From contig JARGPH010000019.1 of NCBI GenBank assembly GCA_029213065.1, positions 1-64,000 on the forward strand: a DNA stretch of 64,000 nucleotides, read 5' to 3'. Source of the stretch: Verrucomicrobiales bacterium. GTDB taxonomy: Bacteria; Verrucomicrobiota; Verrucomicrobiia; Verrucomicrobiales; DEV007. The position numbers and the translations under genes were made by a program. Below, piece by piece: positions 16,326-25,065 of this stretch (its first letter is position 1; the number at the start of each line of letters is the position of its first letter). The notes under the pieces were generated by a model, which was not told where the DNA came from, searched no databases, and saw only the letters and a list, made by a program, of their open reading frames with translations.

Positions 16326-18791
16326 TTACACCTTCACCGGAGGAAGGTTCCAGATCTGCTCAGCATACTCGGAAATGGTACGGTCGCTTGAGAATTTTCC
16401 AACACGAGCCGTATTCAGGATCGCCATCTTGGCCCAGCCTGTTTTGTCCTTGTAAGCCTCGTCAACCCGCCCCTGTGCTTCGACATAGGCTCGGTAATCA
16501 GCGAGGACGAGATAAGGATCGCCACCTTCAAGCAAACTGTGCCGGAGCTTATCAAAAGATCCTTTAGGAGCGAAGTAATCCGAGCTGATCCAGTCGATCA
16601 CGGCGCGAAGTTCTTCGTCGGCCCAGTACTCGTCGTAGGCACAATAACCGGCATTCCAGAGATCTTCGACTTCTTCAACGGTCTTGCCGAAGATGAAAAT
16701 ATTGTCGTCTCCGACTTCTTCGCCGATTTCCACGTTGGCACCGTCGAGTGTTCCAATCGTAAGGGCACCATTGAGGGCCAGCTTCATATTGCCTGTTCCG
16801 GACGCTTCCTTACCGGCTGTTGAAATCTGCTCTGACAAATCTGCCGCCGGGATGATGACCTCAGCCGAGCTGACACCGTAGTTGGGAATAAAAGCGACCT
16901 TCAGCTTGTCACCGATGCGCTCGTCGTTGTTGACCTTTTCCGCAACCGCATTGATCGCGTGAATGATCTCCTTGGCGAGTTCATATCCGGGAGCGGCTTT
17001 AGCTCCGAAAATGAAGACACGCGGAACGACGTCGAGCTCAGGATTCTGAATGAGGCGACGATACTGTGTCAGAATGTTGAGAAGATTAAGGTGCTGACGC
17101 TTGTACTCGTGGAGACGCTTGATCTGCACATCGAAGAGAGCGGAAGGATTGACGGTGATGCCACAACGCTCCTGAATGAGAGCGGCGAGGCGCTCTTTAT
17201 TCCGATGTTTGATCGCCATGAACTCCGTTTGGAAAGCAGGCTCATCAATGAACTCCTCGAGATCGCGGAGGCGATCAAGGTGACGCGGCCAGTCGCTTCC
17301 GATCTTGTAATCGATGAGAGCGGAGAGTTCCTGGTTACAGGCCCGCAGCCAGCGACGCGGAGTGATTCCGTTGGTCTTGTTCTGGAAACGTTCCGGATAG
17401 AGTTCGTGGAACGTTTTGAAGAGGTCCTTAATGAGAAGCTCGGTGTGCAACGCGGCAACCCCGTTCGTGGCATGACTTCCGATCACAGCGAGATAGGCCA
17501 TGCGAATCTGCTTGGGATGACCTTCCTCAATGATGGAAAGCTCAGCCAGTTTCTCATCGTCACCAGGCCACTTCTTGCTGACGACATCATCAAGGAATCG
17601 CTTGTTGATCTCGAAAATAATCTGGAGATGGCGTGGGAGCACTTTCTGGAAAAGCGGCACACTCCACTTCTCAAGCGCCTCGGGAAGAAGGGTGTGGTTC
17701 GTGTAGGCAAAAGTAGCCTGACAGATCCCCCATGCCTGATCCCACGGAAGCATTTCCTCATCAATGAGAAGACGCATCAGCTCCGGAACCGCAATCGCAG
17801 GGTGAGTGTCGTTCAACTGGATCGCCGCCTTCTCGGGGAGACTGTCCCACGTGTCATTCGAAGCGCGGTGACGGCGCATAATGTCACGCAGCGAACAGGT
17901 CACGAAAAAATACTGCTGCACGAGTCGAAGCTCTTTCCCACCCTCAGTGGAATCATTCGGATAAAGAACTTTGGAAATTGACTCACTCTCCGCTTTCTCA
18001 CGAACCGCTTCGACGTAACCGCCGCGGTTGAAGACATCGAAATCGAAGTCATTCGATGCCTTACTCTCCCAGAGACGCATAAAATTCACGGTCGAACCGG
18101 TATAACCGACAATCGGGACATCCCATGGGACTCCGAGAAAAGAGCGCGTCCCCGTCCAGACAGGACGGCCTTGACCGAGCTCATCAAACTGATTTTCAAC
18201 ATGGCCGTAGACAGGCACCTCCACGGTGTATTCCGGACGGCAAATCTCCCAGGGGCTGCCGTAACGACGCCACTCATCCGGAGCCTCTTTCTGCTCCCCG
18301 TCGATGAAAGACTGTCGAAAGAGACCAAACTCGTAATTGATACCATAGCCGACCGCGGGGAGATCCAGAGTCGCGAGAGAATCCATGAAGCAGGCTGCAA
18401 GACGGCCGAGACCGCCGTTTCCAAGTCCCATATCCGGTCCCTGCTCCAAAATGGTGTCGAAATCCTGTCCAAGATCTCCGAGAGCATCACGGCAGTCGTG
18501 CAGGAGATCCAGATTCACGAGATTGTTCTCGAGAAGACGCCCCATCAAATATTCGAGCGAGAGGTAGTAAACCCGCTTCACATTCTGCTGACGGTGAGCC
18601 CGTCTCACCGTGCAGGCCCGCTCCAGCATGCGTCCGCGGAGAGCCAGGGAAATCGCACACCACCAATCCCGTGGAGTTGCCGTCTCGAGCCCGTGTGCCT
18701 GCACCCGGATCAGTTGCTCAAGAATTTCCTTTTTCAGCAAATCCTTTGAAGAAGTATCAGAGGTAATTGTCGTTTCTGTCATGGTGTCCAT
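16326..18791 (-). CDS. glgP: Glycogen/starch/alpha-glucan phosphorylase
   Basis: This 821-aa enzyme releases glucose-1-phosphate from alpha-1,4-glucans. The full GT35 pattern is present: [15 protein letters not shown] near the start, [16 protein letters not shown] in the middle, the [12 protein letters not shown] stretch, and [28 protein letters not shown], whose Lys carries pyridoxal phosphate. Length equals that of E. coli GlgP/MalP. The first in-frame Met ([11 protein letters not shown]) leaves a short non-conserved lead. No other glycogen genes are in the window. Glycogen storage use in the cytoplasm is the expected role. Confidence 0.97.
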   Translation of the reverse strand: MDTMTETTITSDTSSKDLLKKEILEQLIRVQAHGLETATPRDWWCAISLALRGRMLERACTVRRAHRQQNVKRVYYLSLEYLMGRLLENNLVNLDLLHDCRDALGDLGQDFDTILEQGPDMGLGNGGLGRLAACFMDSLATLDLPAVGYGINYEFGLFRQSFIDGEQKEAPDEWRRYGSPWEICRPEYTVEVPVYGHVENQFDELGQGRPVWTGTRSFLGVPWDVPIVGYTGSTVNFMRLWESKASNDFDFDVFNRGGYVEAVREKAESESISKVLYPNDSTEGGKELRLVQQYFFVTCSLRDIMRRHRASNDTWDSLPEKAAIQLNDTHPAIAVPELMRLLIDEEMLPWDQAWGICQATFAYTNHTLLPEALEKWSVPLFQKVLPRHLQIIFEINKRFLDDVVSKKWPGDDEKLAELSIIEEGHPKQIRMAYLAVIGSHATNGVAALHTELLIKDLFKTFHELYPERFQNKTNGITPRRWLRACNQELSALIDYKIGSDWPRHLDRLRDLEEFIDEPAFQTEFMAIKHRNKERLAALIQERCGITVNPSALFDVQIKRLHEYKRQHLNLLNILTQYRRLIQNPELDVVPRVFIFGAKAAPGYELAKEIIHAINAVAEKVNNDERIGDKLKVAFIPNYGVSSAEVIIPAADLSEQISTAGKEASGTGNMKLALNGALTIGTLDGANVEIGEEVGDDNIFIFGKTVEEVEDLWNAGYCAYDEYWADEELRAVIDWISSDYFAPKGSFDKLRHSLLEGGDPYLVLADYRAYVEAQGRVDEAYKDKTGWAKMAILNTARVGKFSSDRTISEYAEQIWNLPPVKV

Positions 18792-18828
18792 ATATGGTTC
18801 GTTTTAGGGGAGTTACGGCCCGTTGAAA

Positions 18829-19296
18829 TCAATCCGGCGCACAAAATGCCCGATCCAGAGTTTCGGTTACAAAACTCTCAATGTGGCTCTCGCTCGCAGC
18901 CCTCGGCCCCGCAATGTTCAACGTTTTTATAAAAAATTCATCAATAAAAGAGATGAGCCGTTTTGCCGGCTCATCCACTTGAGGATAAAGGTGTAAGCAG
19001 GGTCGGTTCCAAGTGCGTGCGAAATTTTTCGTTAGAGCGCTCCCGCCGGTTAATTCCGGGCTGAGAGAAAAGATCACAGTCCCTTCGCTGTCCCTCACAT
19101 TCCACTCGGTTCGTTGAGAATATCCGGTAGAAGGGGTCTCCTTCAATGGGTAACGCGTGTCAATTACTCCATCTTCGGCAAGTCTGCCGGCGGGGCACCA
19201 GCCACCGCATGAAATTCCATTCCCGATTGCCCAGTCGAGCCCGGCGCGATCCGCACCGGTTTGCCCTCCTGAAACAATCGTAATGGATGGAATCAC
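18829..19296 (-). CDS. Putative molybdenum carrier / SLOG-like Rossmann protein
   Basis: This 155-aa protein begins ITIVSGGQTGADRAGLDWAI, continues with CGGWCPAGRLAEDG and RTEWNVRDSEGTVIF, and contains TGGSALTKNF. These are the fingerprints of the putative molybdenum carrier family, a branch of the SLOG/lysine-decarboxylase-like fold that binds nucleotide ligands. The metal-carrier name rests on one structural study and may not apply to all members. It is followed by a short stretch with repeated ACAGGGT motifs. Confidence 0.75.
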   Translation of the reverse strand: MIPSITIVSGGQTGADRAGLDWAIGNGISCGGWCPAGRLAEDGVIDTRYPLKETPSTGYSQRTEWNVRDSEGTVIFSLSPELTGGSALTKNFARTWNRPCLHLYPQVDEPAKRLISFIDEFFIKTLNIAGPRAASESHIESFVTETLDRAFCAPD

Positions 19297-19302
19297 AGAT
19301 TT

Positions 19303-19376
19303 AACAGGGTTAAGTCAGTGATTCAACAGGGTCAGGTGGCGGAGCAAACAGGGTCCACTCCCCCGCCAGACAGGGT
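19303..19376. repeat. Cluster of four ACAGGGT motifs
   Basis: ACAGGGT occurs at 19304-19310, 19326-19332, 19348-19354 and 19370-19376, a spacing of exactly 22 nt each time. Three of the copies have the longer AACAGGGT. The stretch lies between the SLOG-like gene and the FKBP gene. The second copy extends to GATTCAACAGGGT, which recurs in reverse complement at 40598-40610. A shorter ACCCTGTTG lies at 50544-50552 in another gap. Confidence 0.6.
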
Positions 19377-19396
19377 TAAATGAGGAAAAGAGGAGA

Positions 19397-20113
19397 TTAC
19401 TCCCCTTTGATCTCGAGAAGCTCAACCTCGAAAATGAGGGTGCTGAATGGCCCGATGTCGGCCCCTGCTCCGCGCTCACCATAGGCAAGAGAGTAAGGAA
19501 TCGTGAACTTATACTTAGCGCCTACAGGCATGAGCTGAACGCCTTCAGTCCAACCGGGAATAACACGGTTGAGAGGAAATGAAGTTGGCTCGCCGCGATC
19601 CACGCTGCTGTCGAAAACCGTTCCATCGATGAGGGTTCCGTGATAGTGAACGGAAACTTCGTCAGTTGCCTTTGGCTTGGGACCGTCACCGGCTTCAAGC
19701 ACTTCATACTGGAGACCACTGTCAGTCGTCTTTACGCCTTCCTTCTTCGCGTTCTCCTCGAGGAATGCTTTTCCAGCTTCGAGATTCTTTTTCGCATCTC
19801 CTTCAACGGCCTTCTCAGCTTCTTCCATCTGCTTTGCTGCTGCGATCTTCGAGCTTTCCTCGAATGCTGCGGCAACTTCTTCCTCTGAGAGGACAGGCTC
19901 TTCGCCCGCAGTTACCGCTTTGAAAGCGACACTGAACTGCTCGAGGTCGAGATCGATACCGCGCTCAGTGAGCTGGCGCGCGATCATGAGACCGTAGGAA
20001 TAACTGACTCGCTCCTTCAACGACTCTGGTTTTTTGGTTTCTTCTGCTGTCATAAATGAAGGTGCCAGGGCAAAAATGAGACATGCGACCAGCGTTCCGT
20101 TGAATTTTTTCAT
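19397..20113 (-). CDS. Secreted FKBP-type peptidyl-prolyl isomerase
   Basis: This 238-aa protein has a Sec signal (to about residue 23), an N-terminal helical dimerisation region as in FkpA/Mip (about 30-130, rich in Glu/Ala/Lys), and a C-terminal FKBP domain (about 140-238). The domain shows VHYHGTLIDGTVFDSSVDRG, VIPGWTEGVQLMPVGAKYKF and YGERGAG, which line the isomerase pocket. It should assist folding of envelope proteins in the periplasm. It is transcribed divergently from the DUF6807 gene across a 170-nt gap. Confidence 0.92.
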   Translation of the reverse strand: MKKFNGTLVACLIFALAPSFMTAEETKKPESLKERVSYSYGLMIARQLTERGIDLDLEQFSVAFKAVTAGEEPVLSEEEVAAAFEESSKIAAAKQMEEAEKAVEGDAKKNLEAGKAFLEENAKKEGVKTTDSGLQYEVLEAGDGPKPKATDEVSVHYHGTLIDGTVFDSSVDRGEPTSFPLNRVIPGWTEGVQLMPVGAKYKFTIPYSLAYGERGAGADIGPFSTLIFEVELLEIKGE

Positions 20114-20283
20114 GAGCCTTTCGGATAATTGGGGGTGCGGCGATTCGAACTCGTCATGAGTTTTTGCCGCAGTTTGAGAGATTAAACCCGATTACCCAGC
20201 GGTCAAATGGCAACCTGACGCCTGATCTCGGCCCCTGAACGGCGCCAGTTGACGAAAATCCCGCGATTGTATTTAATAGAAGG

Positions 20284-21231
20284 GTGAAAACACTTCCCGC
20301 CGTTTTGTGCCTCCTCCTCCTCCTTTCCCCTGTCATGGCGGAGGAGCCCTTCATGAAAATCGAGGAGACGCCTGAGCGAATCACGATGAAGCGCGGGGAG
20401 AAAGTCATCTTCCATTATAATAAGCAGCCCACCGCTGAATCGACGAACCACGCCGATCACTACACTCGAACCGGCTACATCCATCCGCTCTATTCTCCCT
20501 CGGGACGGGTCATCACAGGCGACTACGCGGAAGATCATCCCCACCAACACGGGCTTTTCTTCGCCTGGACAAAGACCTCGTATGAAGGCCGCCAGCCCGA
20601 ATTCTGGAATCAGAAACTTGAATCAGGTCGCATTTCCTACCGGAAAACCCTTTCGAAGGAGAACGGCCCCGAACGCTGCTCTTTCACCGTTGAGCATCTT
20701 TTCGAAGATCTCACCGCGCCCGGAGGGGCTAAACCTGTTCTTAAAGAGACCTGGGAAGTGACCGGCTACGACCGGGGCGATGAAGTATTTCTTTTCGACA
20801 TCCAATCAACCCAGACTCTGATCGGGGAAAGCCCACTCACGATTGAGAAATACCACTACGGGGGCATGGCGATCCGCGGGACCTCGCAATGGCTGCCCGC
20901 GGATAAAGAATCCTCACCGCGCGGAAACATCGAAACAGGGAAAGGGCTCAACCGGGAAGAGGGAAACCACAGCCGTCCCAACAGGGTTACGATGCACGGC
21001 CCCGTTGATAGCGGACATGCAGGCGTCACCGTTTTCAGCGATCCGGATAACTTCCGCTCGCCGCAATGGGTGCGACTTCACCCCTCGAAACCGTACCTCG
21101 TTTTTGCCCCGATGGTGGAAGAGGCCTTCTCAATCACCGCCGGAAAACCCTGCGTTTCGCGGTATCGATACCTCGTTTTCGATGGTGAGCCCGATAGCGC
21201 TCTCGCTGAGCAGATGGGGTTTACCCCTTGA
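20284..21231 (+). CDS. Secreted DUF6807 (PmoA-like) family protein
   Basis: This 315-aa protein has a GTG start and a strong signal peptide (LPAVLCLLLLLSPVMAEE). It then shows HPLYSPSGRVITGDYAEDHPHQHGLFFAW, YHYGGMAIRG and HPSKPYLVFAPM, typical of the family annotated as methane-oxygenase PmoA in Planctomycetes and Verrucomicrobia. That name is misleading: the proteins are soluble and secreted, and usually occur in carbohydrate-degradation clusters. The conserved His residues (HPHQHG) suggest a metal or substrate site. GTG 20284 is the only start that keeps the signal peptide. Confidence 0.8.
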   Translation: MKTLPAVLCLLLLLSPVMAEEPFMKIEETPERITMKRGEKVIFHYNKQPTAESTNHADHYTRTGYIHPLYSPSGRVITGDYAEDHPHQHGLFFAWTKTSYEGRQPEFWNQKLESGRISYRKTLSKENGPERCSFTVEHLFEDLTAPGGAKPVLKETWEVTGYDRGDEVFLFDIQSTQTLIGESPLTIEKYHYGGMAIRGTSQWLPADKESSPRGNIETGKGLNREEGNHSRPNRVTMHGPVDSGHAGVTVFSDPDNFRSPQWVRLHPSKPYLVFAPMVEEAFSITAGKPCVSRYRYLVFDGEPDSALAEQMGFTP

Positions 21232-21406
21232 TTCCAACAGAACCAGCTACTAATAAAAGAGGAGGCGCATCCGTTCCACCTGCAGTAAACCGCCAAAAAC
21301 TTTTAAAACTTACGAATAGTTCTCCACCCAACTCGTCTTTTGAGCGGCAATTCAGTCCTTTGAACCTTTCATATCAATAAATATCACAGATATACTGAAT
21401 ATTATT

Positions 21407-21435
21407 TTGATAATTACTATAAATCGTGTTAAAGT
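21407..21435 (+). promoter_or_regulatory. Sigma-70-like promoter of the amidase gene
   Basis: TTGATA (21407-21412) and TAAAGT (21430-21435) are separated by 17 nt in an AT-rich stretch just before the amidase start at 21453. They match the consensus at 5/6 and 4/6 positions. Transcription from it would leave a leader of about 10 nt, and no Shine-Dalgarno sequence is visible there. Confidence 0.4.
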
Positions 21436-21452
21436 GAGTTGCTGAACTAATC

Positions 21453-22064
21453 ATGAATACGAATCGCACCCGACTTTTCCTTGCTGTGTTTGCTGCCATT
21501 TTCTTTGCGGCAGTCTCTCCGGCATTTGCATTCAAAACGGTGATCATTGATCCGGGCCACGGCGGTCGCGACCTCGGTGCCTCTGACTCCTACATCTACG
21601 AGAAGCATATCAATCTCGATGTTTCCCGCCGACTTGAGCGTGCTCTTCAGCAGGCCGGTTTTAAAACGGTGATGACCCGCACCAGAGACGAGTTCCTCGC
21701 CCTCTCCGAGCGTTCTTCAAAAGCGAATCGCTACCGCAACGCCGTTTTCGTCAGCATTCACTTCAACTCCGCCTATCGTCTTTCAGCAATGGGCATCGAA
21801 ACGTTCTACCGGAGCTCCAACGCGGAAAAATTCGCCTCCCTCGTGCAGAAGGAACTCATCAAAAACGTCGGCGCCACTGACCGCGGGGTGAAGACCGCCA
21901 ACTTTTCAGTTCTCCGCCACACCAAGCATCCTTCAATCCTCGTCGAGGGCGGCTTTATCAGCAACAAAACGGAGCGAAGCGCCATGGCGGATCCTCTATA
22001 TCGACAGGTCGTCGCCGACAGCATCGCCCGCGGTATCATCCAGTTTGATCGCAAATCATTCTGA
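21453..22064 (+). CDS. N-acetylmuramoyl-L-alanine amidase (Amidase_3)
   Basis: This 203-aa secreted enzyme cleaves the amide bond between MurNAc and the stem peptide in peptidoglycan. After the signal peptide (to about 26) the catalytic set is complete: His36 in IDPGHGGRD, Glu50, His103 in VSIHFNSA and Glu165 in VEGGFISN, binding and activating zinc. It has no AMIN or LysM targeting domain. It is followed after 15 nt by the NAD(P)HX repair gene. Confidence 0.93.
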   Translation: MNTNRTRLFLAVFAAIFFAAVSPAFAFKTVIIDPGHGGRDLGASDSYIYEKHINLDVSRRLERALQQAGFKTVMTRTRDEFLALSERSSKANRYRNAVFVSIHFNSAYRLSAMGIETFYRSSNAEKFASLVQKELIKNVGATDRGVKTANFSVLRHTKHPSILVEGGFISNKTERSAMADPLYRQVVADSIARGIIQFDRKSF

Positions 22065-22079
22065 TCGATTCGATTGCTG

Positions 22080-23561
22080 ATGCTGGTGACCTGTCAGCAA
22101 ATTTCCGAAGCCGAAACCCGGCTTTTCTCCGGCGGAGTCTCCGCCGAACCCTACATGGACGAAGCGGGGCGCCAGTGCGCTGAAGCGATTCGCCAGTTTT
22201 TCCCCGAGCCGGGCAGGGCCTCCGTGTTCTGCGGAAAAGGCAACAACGGCGGTGACGCACTCGTCGTGGCACGCCATCTCAAAACGTGGGGCTGGCAAAT
22301 CGAGCTGCACTTTCTCCAGTCACCCGAAGAAAGAAGTCCCCTCTCCCGCAAGAAGCTCGCAGAGTTCGACGCGCTCGAAGATCTCCCTCCCGGCCCCGAC
22401 GGCGTGCCGCACATCATCGTCGACGGACTTCTCGGCATCGGTGCAAGCGGTGACATTCGCGGCCCGATGCGCGAGGCGACCGATGAGATCAACCGTCTAA
22501 GAGACGGGAACTTTGCGACCTGCTTCGCGATTGATATCCCGACGGGACTCAACGGCGACACGGGAGTTCCCTACGAAGGAGCGGTCCGCGCTGATGTCAC
22601 TCTTTCTATCACCGCTACCAAGAAGGGATTCGCCGCCGATGAAGCGGTCGACCACGTGGGTCGTCTCGTCGAGATCCAACTCGATATACCCATCGACGAC
22701 GCCGACACCGGAGTCCGCTTTCTCTTTCCCTCCAATCTGCGCCCGAGACTGCGACGCCGGGACTTCAACATGCACAAGGGAGAAGCAGGGAGAGTCGCCA
22801 TCATCGCAGGTTCCAAAGGTTTCTCCGGCGCTGCGATTCTTACGGCACTGGGCGCCTCGCGTTCGGGTGCCGGCCTCACCACTCTCTACGTCCCTGATGA
22901 AATTTACGAAATAGTGGCGACACAATGTCCTCCTGAAGTGATGGTGACGCGCCGTTCCGGTTTCAAAGAGAATCAGTTCGGCAAGGCGGATGTCATCGCG
23001 ATCGGGCCGGGAATCGGCACCGGTCACAGTCGAAAAAAATGCGAGGCGCTCCACGACCTGATGAGGAATCATCCATCGCCCATGGTGATCGATGCCGATG
23101 CGCTCACGCTTCTTGCGCAAGCCCCGGAAGCACTGACGCATTTACCCGCGAACCGGCTTCTCACGCCCCACCCCGGAGAGATGGCGCGGCTTTCCGATGA
23201 GCGTGGCGCCCGAATTCAGCTTACGCGAAAGCTCGCTGACGAATGGGGCGTGACGCTTCTTCACAAAGGGTCACGCACCGCCATCGCGACTCCGGGGGAA
23301 CCCGTCGAGCTGAACACCCCCGGCACCCCGGGAATGGCGAGCGGAGGCATGGGCGACGTCCTCACCGGTGTGACCGCCTCGCTGATTGCACAGGGGCACT
23401 CCACTCATGATGCCGCCTGCCTCGGGAGCTGGCTCATCGGGCGCGCCGCGGAATGCGCCATGATTCGGGAAGGCATCGCCGCTGAAGCGTTGAACGCAAT
23501 GCTGGTGGCGGAGCATCTCGGCCACGCGCTGAAAGAACTGCAGACGCCGGGAACTTACTGA
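22080..23561 (+). CDS. nnr: Bifunctional NAD(P)H-hydrate epimerase / ADP-dependent dehydratase
   Basis: This protein of about 493 aa repairs hydrated NADH and NADPH. The N-terminal YjeF-type epimerase (about 1-210) has VFCGKGNNGGDALVVARHL and DIPTGLNGDTG. The C-terminal ribokinase-like dehydratase (about 225-490) has HKGEAGRVAIIAGSKGFSGAA, VIDADALTLLA, TPHPGEMARL and GTPGMASGGMGDVLTG. ATG 22080 is preferred to the TTG two codons upstream. It ends 4 nt from the convergent DUF2752 gene, with no terminator between. Confidence 0.95.
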   Translation: MLVTCQQISEAETRLFSGGVSAEPYMDEAGRQCAEAIRQFFPEPGRASVFCGKGNNGGDALVVARHLKTWGWQIELHFLQSPEERSPLSRKKLAEFDALEDLPPGPDGVPHIIVDGLLGIGASGDIRGPMREATDEINRLRDGNFATCFAIDIPTGLNGDTGVPYEGAVRADVTLSITATKKGFAADEAVDHVGRLVEIQLDIPIDDADTGVRFLFPSNLRPRLRRRDFNMHKGEAGRVAIIAGSKGFSGAAILTALGASRSGAGLTTLYVPDEIYEIVATQCPPEVMVTRRSGFKENQFGKADVIAIGPGIGTGHSRKKCEALHDLMRNHPSPMVIDADALTLLAQAPEALTHLPANRLLTPHPGEMARLSDERGARIQLTRKLADEWGVTLLHKGSRTAIATPGEPVELNTPGTPGMASGGMGDVLTGVTASLIAQGHSTHDAACLGSWLIGRAAECAMIREGIAAEALNAMLVAEHLGHALKELQTPGTY

Positions 23562-23565
23562 AGCT

Positions 23566-24006
23566 CTATTCCGGAAGGTCACTGAGCGGTACCGGGGCGA
23601 GCCAGGAGAACGGAGTTTGACGAACATTTCGCACCACCCCGAAAGCGACGACGATTCCAATGAGAACGAGGGAATAGCCCCACTTCCATCGAAACGGCAA
23701 AGGCTTCCATTTTCCCGGATAAATCCAATCCATCCAGAGGCGAAAGGCCCCCAGACCGAGAAACGGGATTGCGATCACGAAGAGAACATTCTGTTGAACC
23801 GCGCCGGCAATATCACCATGTAAAATCGCATGAGCCGCACGCGTATTTCCGCAACCGGGGCAATGAAGCCCGGTCAGGGAATTTAGAGAACACGAGGGAA
23901 GCCAGCGGGTCCCCGATCGCAAATCGGCACCCCGCAGGTAGAACGCGAGCGAAATCAGCACGAGAGCACTGACGAGGCTGGCGATCCATTTTCCCCGCAG
24001 TGTCAT
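23566..24006 (-). CDS. DUF2752 membrane protein
   Basis: This 146-aa protein has about three TM helices (roughly 8-24, 75-95, 112-130) and the CPGCGNTRA motif at about 50-58 that defines DUF2752. The family has no known activity; the two cysteines suggest metal or redox chemistry at the membrane surface. It is encoded next to the GYF-CD225 protein in the same direction, a pairing of small membrane proteins often seen in this phylum as far as I recall. Confidence 0.85.
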   Translation of the reverse strand: MTLRGKWIASLVSALVLISLAFYLRGADLRSGTRWLPSCSLNSLTGLHCPGCGNTRAAHAILHGDIAGAVQQNVLFVIAIPFLGLGAFRLWMDWIYPGKWKPLPFRWKWGYSLVLIGIVVAFGVVRNVRQTPFSWLAPVPLSDLPE

Positions 24007-24063
24007 CTCAGAATGTCCGGAAGCGGGTTCGCAGCCGCCGGCAAAAGAATTCCGGTTTCCCGG

Positions 24064-24603
24064 TTACATCGCCCCTGCCTCAGCCATTGCGCCGACCACG
24101 ACGAGACCGAGGTAGAGAACCTGCACAACCAAACCAACCCCAAAGGCAATCCAGCACCACATTTTGGCTTTCTTCGAAGCATCACGCGCCTCATCCAGCT
24201 TACCCATCTCGATCGCAGGCTTAACCTTCGTGGCGAAAATCAACGCGGGAATCGCGAGAGGTAAACAGCAGAGCACCATGCAGACGATCGACTGCCAGAG
24301 ATAGTTTGGAATATTCTCACCACCTGTGGATGGCGCAGTGGAGGCCGCCGCAGCAGCGGGTGCGCTCCGGGGCGCAGCACTTGCGGGCGCAGCACTTGCT
24401 GGTGCCGGGCTTTGCGCAGGAGCGGCGCCTGCCGGTGCAGCCTGAGACAATGAGGGAACGTTTCCGAATGGAACCCAGTCTGTCATTGTCTCATTCCAAA
24501 CGAGGTCAGAGGTTTTTACCTCTCCTTTTTGAAACAGCTCCATCAACTGTTCCTGCGAAACCGGGCCTTGCTGCTGCCCGTTACTAGCGTAATACCATTC
24601 CAT
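24064..24603 (-). CDS. GYF_2 domain - CD225/dispanin membrane protein
   Basis: This 179-aa protein starts with a GYF_2 domain (about 1-50: WYYASNGQQQGPVSQEQL, then LVWNETMTDWVPF). An Ala/Pro-rich linker follows (about 55-95). It ends in a CD225 region with two helices (about 100-125 and 150-175), including MVLCCLPLAIPALIFATKV and ARDASKKAKMWCW. CD225 helices remodel or sit in membranes; GYF_2 domains bind proline-rich peptides. A scaffold at the inner membrane is inferred; no function is established. Confidence 0.85.
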   Translation of the reverse strand: MEWYYASNGQQQGPVSQEQLMELFQKGEVKTSDLVWNETMTDWVPFGNVPSLSQAAPAGAAPAQSPAPASAAPASAAPRSAPAAAAASTAPSTGGENIPNYLWQSIVCMVLCCLPLAIPALIFATKVKPAIEMGKLDEARDASKKAKMWCWIAFGVGLVVQVLYLGLVVVGAMAEAGAM

Positions 24604-24630
24604 ACTCTTTTTGTACGTTGAGACCTTTGA

Positions 24631-25065
24631 TCAGTCCAGCGCGATTCTCAATATTCTTTCCTGCTCCGCGTGCATCGCAGAGCGCTCCGGCTCCGAAAGA
24701 TCCGTATGCCCATTGAGGTGGAGAAGCCCGTGAATGATGTAAAGAAGGGTTTCCTCCCGCATACTCAGCCCATGTTCCGGTCCCCCGTTTTTCGCGGTCT
24801 CGACACTGACGAGAATTTCGCCATGGGGGAAAGTAATCACATCCGTCGGAGTCGGATCGTCGAGAAACTGACCGTGCACATCGGCAATCGCCTCGTCATC
24901 TACGAGGCTGATCTCTATCTCCTCCAGATCGCCGAGGACCGGGACCTCTGTCCCCTTCGCTGCCAAACAGTGATCAAGAACACTGTTCGCCTTTTCCAGC
25001 AACCACGAGGAAGAGATGTCTTCCGCGGTGTGAGAATATATCTCCAGCACAGGAGCCGAACTCAT
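24631..25065 (-). CDS. ybeY: Endoribonuclease YbeY
   Basis: This 144-aa zinc-dependent RNase acts in 16S rRNA 3'-end maturation and ribosome quality control. The metal site HGLLHLNGHTD (H-x3-H-x5-H) is intact, and DVITFPHGEI lies before it, as in other YbeY proteins. Its ATG immediately follows the stop of the PgpH-like gene with no spacer. The ybeY-HD hydrolase linkage is widely conserved in bacteria. Confidence 0.95.
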   Translation of the reverse strand: MSSAPVLEIYSHTAEDISSSWLLEKANSVLDHCLAAKGTEVPVLGDLEEIEISLVDDEAIADVHGQFLDDPTPTDVITFPHGEILVSVETAKNGGPEHGLSMREETLLYIIHGLLHLNGHTDLSEPERSAMHAEQERILRIALD

